Below, one piece after another: positions 55,822-64,000 of a stretch of 64,000 bases of DNA. The number at the start of each line of letters is the position of its first letter. The stretch's first letter is position 1. A model generated the notes under the pieces. It worked only from the letters and a program-made list of their open reading frames with translations, ran no database searches and had not been told where the DNA came from. Position numbers and translations under genes: made by a program. This DNA is from Dermanyssus gallinae. Its lineage: Eukaryota > Arthropoda > Arachnida > Mesostigmata > Dermanyssidae. Where the stretch lies: the NCBI GenBank assembly GCA_003439945.1, contig QVRM01004004.1, forward strand, positions 496,001-560,000, in the 5' to 3' direction.

Positions 55822-56397
55822 TCAAGCGCGCCGGGCTTCCACCGGGTCGACCGCTCGAGAATTTAAAGCGGTACGGACGACAAGGCCCAGTGATCAACTG
55901 CTCGATTCAAGTGGCCGGGTAAAGGAAAAGTAGTAGTATTTTCCTTTTACGAACCTGCCCACAGACTTCTGCCGGGTACGATGCGACAAGTGGAGAAGGA
56001 GACGATCGGGCGTCAGACGCGTATCGGCTGAGGGCAGCCAGAGCGGTACGCGGTTGCCCTGGACGAGACTGTTCTCGACACGGTTTGCTGGTCTCGAAAC
56101 AAATCGGGTTACGCACGACATACTGTGCCGCTACCGCTATCTGACGTGGCTTTCAGTGTATGCACGGGTCAAAATGTGGACGTCCCAACTTCCGCCACCG
56201 ACTGCACGTCCGCCACGGCCATCACCACCACCATCTACTTTTGCTACGGTCCGTTGCATACCAATGCTCTCTCAGCCTACTCAACGTAGCGACCGAGGTC
56301 TAACTCCCGTCAACTCCGCCAGGGTTGCCATTAGAGATGGCTTACTAAACACAACTGTACATCTTTCTGTAGACCCGAACACATGCGTCTTCATTTA

Positions 56398-56400
<3 letters not shown>
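55822..56400. other. GC-richer unrecognised region
   Basis: Higher GC than its surroundings, with a 114-codon plus frame (56054-56398) containing a proline-rich stretch, and overlapping minus frames. It could be a host exon or promoter-proximal sequence, but I find no splice pair or domain. Confidence 0.3.

Positions 56401-56472
<72 letters not shown>
56401..56472. repeat. (AT)n microsatellite
   Basis: About 72 bases of alternating A/T. Confidence 0.97.
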
Positions 56473-56478
<6 letters not shown>

Positions 56479-56659
56479 TAGATCTTCATTTGAACTAGAT
56501 ACGCTATTGAACTAGATACACGAGAGAAAGTTTCAGTGAGGACATTCGGAGCAGAAAGGGTCCCTCTGCACACGACAACGACAATTCGAGTGAAATCAAT
56601 GATTAAAGACATCTCTCTAATTTATTAGTGTCATATTTGTACTTACTAATCAACTTACT

Positions 56660-56805
56660 AACTAACTTGGTTTTTATGGTTCCCAACTTAAACAACGTGA
56701 ATGCCGGAGTGGACTAAAAATCGACCATGATCGAAAAAAAAACACCGGGGAGCACAGATGTCTCAATAAAAAAGAGATGGTGCATTACCATCCAACCCCC
56801 CACTA
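56660..56805 (+). repeat. SINE body, headless copy
   Basis: Shares with 58955-59100 the blocks TGGTTTTTATGGTTCCCAA-like, GTGAATGCCGG, TCGACCAT, GGGGAGCACAGATGTC, GATGGTG and CATCCAACCCCCCA. It lacks the tRNA-like head. Confidence 0.78.
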
Positions 56806-57380
56806 AGTAAGCAAAGTAATCAAAGCCTCGATGCATCAAACTTTGTTCACAATGGCAGTGTGTAAAAGCTTGGAAAGTGGGGTCCTTATGCGCTGATCGA
56901 TGCGCTTCAAATTGCGCGTTGGTCAATCTGCTGTTGTCGCTACGGCAGCTCGTGTCTCAGCGTGATTTTTCAAATCAGAAATTCACAATTAATTGAAAAA
57001 GTGGGTCCAAAACGTGAGCGAAATGAGGCTACAGCATGGCACACTAAACGGTGAGGCTGCCGGCACGAACCAAAACACAACTAAAAAGTTTCTGTTGTGT
57101 GCTCAGTGGAGTGGCAGAAACACTATTTATTGTGAGTCTCTGAGGCCGGACGAAGTCATAAAGGGTAAGTCTACTTTGCCCAACTGAACAGAGCAATCCT
57201 TTTTACAAAGAGAAGCATTATCCTAAAACAAAACAACTTGACCGCGTAGAACGAAGATAATCCGCGACGCCTCTACATTGCTGCATTGAGATATTTGAAG
57301 CATCTACCGTATTAATCTGACCTTGCGGATCACCGGCACGAATTTGTCTTCTTTCAAAAAGATAAAGCTGATGTATGTCT

Positions 57381-57484
57381 TTGATCGCATACACATCTGT
57401 AGAACTTAGTTATATACACAATTGTAGAACTTCGGTTGCATAAACATTTGTAGAACTTTGATTGCGTACATATTTGTAGAACTT
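57381..57484 (+). repeat. Minisatellite, four units of about 26 bp
   Basis: Each unit ends TGTAGAACT after a variable TTG-T-GCATACA-like part. The units differ from each other by several bases. Confidence 0.85.
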
Positions 57485-58877
57485 AAGCTGTGCATTTAAT
57501 AAAAACACCTTCGCTCTCCCTATTACATGTCGGCAGTATGAGATAGACTATAGATTACTTGACAGGTATTTTACCAGGAGACAATCCAAGCATGCTGTAC
57601 GTTATATTATACACAAGTCGTATAAAAACGACAGCCGTAGCTCTACATGTTTATGGTTAAGTTTTTTTTAGGGAAAGAAAAAGATCAGAGTCGGTCAAGG
57701 TGAGAGGTCAATAAATAACTTCAACTGTACGGAAGATTTTGGCCGCATGACAAGTGTATAAGAAAAATGTTTCGTAAATACATAGCATTGCCACGCGCTC
57801 ATACATATTATACATATATGAGTTTATAAATAAGCACAGATGTAGTCCTTTACACGCATTATCTCGTAACATATATATATATATCTTTTTTTTATTTATT
57901 TTTTAATATCTACTATAGTGTTGGTCGTATATATACACAGATGATTCATGGTTTTCCAAAACGTCTTATATTGCTTTGGAGGTGTTCGATGTGTCGAGTC
58001 TAATTATTGATGGTAGCTGTACTAAGTTAATTTACACATCACGGATCTGCTGCTTTTCAAGTCATTCTTCCATGTGTTGCTGTTGAATGAAGGGCTGTCT
58101 TCTAAATTGTTTATCGCAAAATTTGTATTCCGTGTCTCTCCATGTATTCTGTGCTGCTCTACCGATTCTTGTTTAAATTCGTATTTCTTTCCTATAAATT
58201 CCCCTGCTTTTCCGGAACAATTTGGCTAGTTTAGTTGGTGCCATACGTGGAAGGCCTAGCGTTCTCGTAATGAAGCTTGAGTTAACAGTTGTGCAACGTG
58301 AATTGCATGGTGCAAAAGTCCGTAACCAATGTGTTATAAGGGAGGTAATCCCTCTTCAAAAAAAAGGTTCATATCCGTCTTTATAAATGAACTCCTCCTT
58401 CAATTCCTCTTGAGGAATCTTGTAAAATATATGTTCATATAAATAATTGTCATAAATAAAGTTGCTCCCATTTGATCCTCATTTACTGATTAGATTAAAC
58501 ATGAAACAGGTTAAACTACTCTGCCGGGAAATACAATTTTATCTTTGGATTTTCTTTTCTCCACAAGCCGTGGATCAATTGCCTGGAATGACAGTTCTTC
58601 CAGCTCCTCCGGCGTCACTGAAAATAACAGAAAGCAGATTGCAGAAAAATGTACGTTATGTATATGCACTCGCTCTAGCAGTATCTGCATTATAAGATCA
58701 AATAATATATGACAATAACATATATGTAAACATACCTAGAATATCACATCTTTTTATATATATATATGTATATCATCGCCTATTGTAACTTAAATCGCGA
58801 TGGCATACGTTATCACAATTGCACAACATACATAGACAACACACCGCCTTAGGGAGTCCTAGAGCAGCATCCTCATT
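57485..58877. other. No recognised gene
   Basis: AT-rich, short (AT)n at 57871-57885. The 77-codon frame at 58462 has no motif. Confidence 0.35.
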
Positions 58878-59100
58878 GGTCGAGCAAGTTGTCTTAGTGG
58901 CAATGTCATTGCCTTGTATTCGGGAGGTCGTGGTTTCAAGACCTGAACCGGACCACTTTTAAATTGGTTTTCATGGTTTCCGATTTAGACAAGATGAATG
59001 CCGGGGTGGAATATAATCGACCATTATTGGACAAACAAACGGGGAGCACAGATGTCCCCGTAAAAGGGGATGGTGTATTAACATCCAACCCCCCATTATA
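58878..59100 (+). repeat. tRNA-derived SINE
   Basis: The head (about 58880-58955) has a box A-like TTAGTGGCAATG and a box B-like GTGGTTTCAAGACC with tRNA-like spacing. The body from about 58960 matches 56660-56805. It includes a small hairpin, TCCCC...GGGGA, in the 3' part and ends in ACCCCCCA. RNA polymerase III transcription is inferred from the boxes. Confidence 0.72.
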
Positions 59101-60214
59101 GTTGTTTGTCAGTAGCTGAGCCGCAGCTATAGATTATTCAAAAGTCACGCAGTCATCCGCGCGTGCTTTACAACTCAACGTGCACGTACGTGCAATCGTA
59201 CGAGTAATATTAGAATGCATTGCAATACATAGATATAAAAGCACGCTTACATGTACGTATCTTTACGAAGTTTGGTGTATGTATGTTCATTTTATAGTAT
59301 GTAGCCCTTGACGTTGACCCGTGGTCTTACTCGATTTTCTTACCATGGATTTGAGCGAACAGCAACTAGTGCGTTTATTCACAACGCGATTACCTTAAAC
59401 ACATTTGGTATTAAAACAATGACTGTTTTTGATCCTCTCTCAGTATTGGCTGGACGCAGCACCTGCAGGCGATCTTTAGTCCGAACAGTAAAATCCAAAC
59501 TGTTTTCCACTCGATCATAGACATTTAGCAGGGTGTTGCGCAAGATACCAAGATCATTTACCATTTCATTTCTAAAAGTATTTTACCGTTTTGTTCCTAA
59601 AACTTAGAAAACTAGCGCATACGTAACCAGAATAAGCAATAAAATCACAAAGTCTCCGGATTTTTGTTTATCACTTATGAAATGTCACAGGAAGCCGAAT
59701 CAAGGAAGCAGAATGACCGAAATAGCAATTCTAGCTTTGATTCATGCAATTCTGTCACTCACTGCGACTGTCACGTGCTGCTGTCACGGCGTAAGATGAT
59801 GATTTTTTGCGAATCAATGTCGGCCGTTTTCAGTTTACAGCTTTTTGGGTACAAGCGACTCACAAACTACTGTTCAGTACAGTAATGCTGCCTTCTAAAA
59901 ACAACGTGTATATAGTTTCCAGTGTCTGGTGAGCTGTGTCCCTACCCGTTCCAAAGCCAAGAATAAACTTCAGCATTTTTCTGCTCTAGATGCACGCGTT
60001 CTTTTAATTGTTCTCTTCTCTGTTTGTTTGAATCGAACAGGTGCATGCGTGCGAGATTGTTTTATATCATCTAAACTTTTTTCTTCTCCTACAATCGCTG
60101 TATGCATCGTGGCATCATTTCCACGCTGACATACGTTTAAAGCGTTTCCAAAATGTATTGCAATTTTAACCTAAATCTGAAAATCTTTTTTTTAAGAATG
60201 TGTTGTTTTGCAAC
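59101..60214. other. No recognised gene
   Basis: Short frames only; nothing recognised. Confidence 0.35.
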
Positions 60215-60300
60215 AAGAGTATGCGTCCCGGACCGGGTTTGAACGCCTACCACCCAAAAAATAGCAGAGTCGGCGGGCATGGTCTTGTCTCATCGAAATT
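60215..60300 (-). repeat. tRNA-like sequence, weak
   Basis: The minus strand carries GGCGTTCAAACCCGGTCC, a box B-like motif, about 50 bases after a weak box A-like stretch. No SINE body found. Probably a decayed SINE head. Confidence 0.3.
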
Positions 60301-62815
60301 CGATTAAAATGAAAAATCATCTCCTAAAGCCGGTAATGCGTTTAAAAGCTCCTGTCAAAAATAATTTAAAAACGAGCAGGAGGGTGACACCGTGAGACTG
60401 GGGCGGACTAGTTCTACAAAGCCGCATACCGCTTTGTCATACCGGCAGCCCGGGCACGCAGACCCGTGTCGTGTGTTTGAGCGCATGCGGGCGGATAGAG
60501 AAGTTGTTTCATCCATGGGTAGAAGGAAACATTCATACTCACTAGGGAGGCACATGCAAGCGTCCGGCGGTAATAATACTGTGAGCGTGGTGTGTTTGAT
60601 CCTATGATCAATGATCCGTTGAGGATGCGTCACACAGATAAACAACCAATGTTGCGAGCAATCAATAGAAAGCAAGCCCTAACGCTGGCATTAATGATAG
60701 AGATGGTTGGCGCGCAGCCAAAGGGCCAGAGCTATGCGCCGACGGCCTTGGTATCATTGCCTAAGCATTCGACTAAGTGAGTAGGTAGTTTGGGATACTC
60801 TAGACCACCACAGTATGAATTTAACATAGATCAACCATTCAGATTACTCTGTGAGGACAACACACACACAGACACACACTGATTGTCTAACAGAGAAGCT
60901 TCAAAGCTTCAGCCGCACACCTCAACCAGCATATACATGCATATATACATACTTAAAACGCCAGACGATACATCTTCAACCTCATGCTTTTAAGTTACCA
61001 ATGTTTCGATGCGATGGCTAACATTTCTAGTCAAGTCATTTCTATATATCTAGCGTTTCGCATGCAGATATACGGTGAAATTAAATCGGTAAAGTTATGT
61101 TCTTTGGTTCGTCACCTCAACGCTTGTTCGATTGATTCGTACTTCTTGGTTTCTCTCTTTCTGTCTAGATTTGCTAGACTTGAAGATGACCGGCATCTTC
61201 GTGATCTGATCGATCTGCAAATTCATTGCAGTCCCGGCATGGCACGTGTTTCTTCTGAGGCAATCTGCCTTACAATATGCTAATAATCTGAGTTAAGGTT
61301 AGTCTAAATAAGCAGGTCATTTTAGATACTCTTCTTAATGAACTGAGCTGCTATCTTTGTGTAGTCTTGAACGGCACCATATTGTGCTCGCGTTGTGTGC
61401 CTTTGGTCTACGCTGCAAGACTTACGGCTTCTAGAAAAGAAAAAAAAACGAGCCATGAACAGAAACATGCGACCACCCGAGAACAAGACACAGACTTGGC
61501 GAAAAGAGATAAGGCGACCCTGACGGCAGTGGCACTCTATAAAATTGGCATACTCATATACGGGGCGGCGCATGGGCTACCGTACACGCGGCTTGTTTGG
61601 TTATTAGTCATTATTACCCACGTCTTGGTAGTAGATAGTCTTGCGAGAATTCCGGTTAAAGTGAATCTTCAAAATGCTCTCAACGCTATACGAAAGACGT
61701 GTTGTTAGAAGCGGAAAAGAAAGAAGCTTCACGGCGCTAAGCCTTGGCCCGGCAATGATAAAAAGATTTTACTTGTTTATCCTGGGGCACAAATGTAACA
61801 TAGCGTTCTACAATGGGAGCACAACAGGAATAACTATTTAATTTTGATGTTTCTGAGCTGCTGTATGTCTTAAAGTTTACTTAAATACATGTGAGATCTC
61901 TATGATACTCGATTGGCGGGCTGGCGCAGTGAAAACGTGTATAGCATAGAATTTCCATTCATAAGAAGATGAGAGGCAAGATCAAGCAGAAGCACTGAGA
62001 AGTTTGGATTTTTGGGAGATACATAGTGCTTTAGTATGACTCCTTAGGATCGCATAGGTACTTACATTAATAAAAATACATTTTGAAAGAGCTCGCTACG
62101 GCTAACGAGATTACATATAGGGGTAGCTATTATATTTTTAGGCATAACGTAGCAGCCAATAACTATAACTGCAAGATAAGTGCAAAACGACCTATCAGAG
62201 TTGGTTGCAAAATTAGAGAGACGTTAGGCATATATTAATTATGCTCCAGTGTCAAAGGTGTGTTGTCTCGCTTTGCTGTTAACTGCACAAGATACGCTTA
62301 GATAGTAGGCGCGTTAGTGTGCGGGCCATTTTCCTGTACCAACTTTCAGAGCGAGAACACAAAAGTAAATGATATATTCCCTGTACAGACGTTTGAGTAA
62401 AATTAATACACTTACAACCACTGGTCTGACTCACCAGCCCTAATAGGCAACTAAGTCTGCCGAGCAAACACTGGTTCCATGTGCCTCAGTATTCCCATAT
62501 TCGCCTTAGAGCCGCCAGTTCAGTTCGGAGAGTTAGTATATTCTGCTGAAGCGAATGAGCGACACAAATAGTCCAAACTAATAAAAAACAATACTGTTTT
62601 GTACGAGTTACTGCTGTAAACACACTAGTCACATTCTTGGCAAAGGCACAGCGCTGATCCTAATGGGCATCATGGCGGCAAGACGTAATGTGAATGTTAC
62701 GAGCGCTGGCAAAAGCTGAGTGTCTTTGGCAGCCTTAGGATTTGCGTCGAATCGCGGCCAGCCGTCGTGCAGCTCAGCTAACCGACCAGTTGTTGTCCGA
62801 CCAGACTTCTAACGC
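60301..62815. other. No recognised gene
   Basis: Includes a short CA-rich tract at 60858-60880. The frames at 60355-60675 and 61367-61708 have no motif. Much of this may be intron of the minus-strand gene whose exon lies at 62970, but no downstream exon is visible. Confidence 0.35.
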
Positions 62816-62907
62816 GTTGTTGTTGTTGTTGTTGTTGTTGTTTTTGCTGTTGTCGTTGTTGTTGTTGTTTTTGTTGTTGTTGCTGTTGCTGTTGTTGTTG
62901 TTGTTGT
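62816..62907. repeat. (GTT)n / (CAA)n microsatellite
   Basis: Imperfect (TTG)n with TGC and TCG interruptions, about 62 bases downstream of the minus-strand splice donor, so presumably intronic. Confidence 0.92.
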
Positions 62908-62969
62908 CATAGAACAACATGCTGTTCATGCGATTCATGCACACATGCGTTGAGTTGCGTTGCACTTAC

Positions 62970-63465
62970 GGCCGGCTAGCAGGTCGTGTTCGAGTTGAGC
63001 CGCCCAGTCGCTCTTCGGCGGGCCATCGGACGTGACGGTCATAATTGCCGGCTGAACGGCACCCGATTGGCTTCCAGCGCTGTTGGTGCTATCGCTGCCG
63101 CCCTGGGTTGTTGTTCCAGGCGGTATCGTTGTCGTCGTCGTCGGCGAGGGCCTTGTTGCCATTTTGTTGTCGTCATCACCACCACCATGGCCACCATTCA
63201 TTGTAGCCTTCCCGTGCTTCTGCGGTCTCTGACCCGCAGACGAGCCGGACGAGGTGACGGACGGGCCCGGAGCGATAGCAAAATCGCTGTTGCTGTTGCT
63301 GCTGCTACCCGACAGCGGTCTGCTACCGCCTCGGATTGGCGGTCGTTGAGCGGTCGGCTGTTGAAGTTCGACTGGAAGTCGAGGTCGCCCATCTGAGGAC
63401 CCCATGGACGACGACGATGACGACGGGGACGGCGGTGGACGTTGCAACGGGGCCGGCCGAAACAT
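62970..63465 (-). CDS. Host exon encoding a Pro/Ser/Gly/Thr-rich segment
   Basis: On the minus strand a good 3' splice site (CGCTACTTTTCAG, AG at 63467-63466) opens a 496-base frame. It closes at a consensus donor with GTAAGT starting at 62969 (exon ends in GGCC, phase 1). The encoded 165 residues begin MFRPAPLQRPPPSPSS and continue through Ser, Gly, Asn and Thr runs, consistent with a disordered region, ending in a compact, more ordered-looking SDWAAQLEHDLLAG. The ATG is the first codon after the acceptor and may be either the initiator (with a 5' UTR exon upstream) or internal. The GC content (about 60%) is far above the flanks. The protein family is not recognised; a regulatory or scaffold protein is only a guess. 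Confidence 0.68.
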
Positions 63466-63620
63466 CTGAAAAGTAGCGATGAGATTATCGGGTCGAGACG
63501 CCGGCCACCACGTAGTATAGCAGTAAAAATCGTCATAATAACAATAGCAGCAGCCATGGGCTAAACTAACGTACGGAGAAATGCTAGCGCACGTTCGCAT
63601 CTCACAATTTGAGAAATATC

Positions 63621-63662
63621 GATAATGATGATGATGATGAGGATAATAATAATAATAATAAT
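63621..63662. repeat. (ATG)n and (AAT)n microsatellites
   Basis: Short GATGAT and AATAAT tracts back to back, in the presumed intron or upstream region of the minus-strand exon. Confidence 0.9.
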
Positions 63663-64000
63663 CTATTTTAACATCAACTGTTTTTCACTATTATGAATAT
63701 GTACAGGTATACCAATTACTAATATATTAAATATATAATATTTATGATATAGTTTGTATTATGATTATTGCTTGAGCGTTGATGACCAGTCAGCATCATT
63801 TTGGTGTTGCCTCATTGTAGTTCGAACGACATTCTCCGTCGGAGGAACGCGGCCAATCTTGGCTCCGCTGTGGACTCTTCCCAAGCTCTTTTGTCTATTT
63901 GAGAGCTTCAGCCTAAGCTCTTTTGTCTACTTGAGAGTGCATCTTTGCCCCAAACGCCAGACGACTCGAGTCTGAACGCCACTTCAATGTGGTCTTCAAG
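63663..64000. other. No recognised gene
   Basis: Contains a short direct repeat of AGCTCTTTTGTCTA (63889 and 63916). No coding motif. Confidence 0.35.

Overview
This is a 64 kb window of nuclear DNA from an animal, most likely an arthropod. The evidence is spliced host-type exons with homopolymer-rich coding (polyQ, Ser/Pro-rich), many mariner/Tc1 transposons, several non-LTR (LINE) lineages and very many long (AT)n microsatellites. A mite or other chelicerate would fit, but nothing here fixes the species. There are no operons and no bacterial signals. Host coding sequence looks very sparse: I can support only two exon candidates, a + strand 3' exon with a polyQ tract (about 16.6-17.06 kb) and a - strand internal exon with a good acceptor and a GTAAGT donor (62970-63465). 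Most of the window is intergenic or intronic and built of nested mobile elements.

Layout. 1-4.73 kb: a nearly complete, uninterrupted LINE (zinc-knuckle ORF1, endonuclease-RT ORF2). 5-12.5 kb: LINE debris, an RT fragment running into a (TAA)n tract, the 3' end of an R1-like LINE, and AT arrays. 12.5-16.5 kb: three TA-flanked DNA transposons in a row, set in (TA)n arrays. These are a 561 bp foldback element with perfect 123 bp terminal inverted repeats, a mariner with one nonsense codon, and an irritans-type mariner with four. 16.6-17.06 kb: polyQ host exon. 18.3-22.8 kb: an internally deleted R1-like LINE and large palindromic elements. 23.6-24.5 kb: a diverged direct duplication. 24.8-32.1 kb: a decayed LINE, a tRNA-like sequence, and nested foldback elements, one carrying an irritans mariner whose frame is open but whose ATG reads ATT. 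32.4-35.7 kb: the longest R1-like LINE copy (- strand). 37.3-40.3 kb: two more LINE fragments around a Tc1-like pseudogene. 40.3-51.9 kb: mostly unrecognised sequence with LINE scraps and a cluster of inverted repeats. 51.9-53.3 kb: a transposase-bearing relative of the foldback family. 54.2-59.1 kb: a recurrent repeat, a 624 bp tandem duplication and a tRNA-headed SINE. 59.1-64 kb: mainly featureless apart from the - strand host exon.

The strongest biological story is a family of TA-targeting foldback elements (ends CAGGGTGT.../...ACACCCTG). It occurs at least six times, repeatedly inside (TA)n microsatellites, and its arms and centre match the sequences flanking a broken IS630/Tc1/mariner-class transposase at 51.9-53.3 kb. 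That gives a non-autonomous family and its probable source in one window. All assignments are by reading the sequence; no database search was run.
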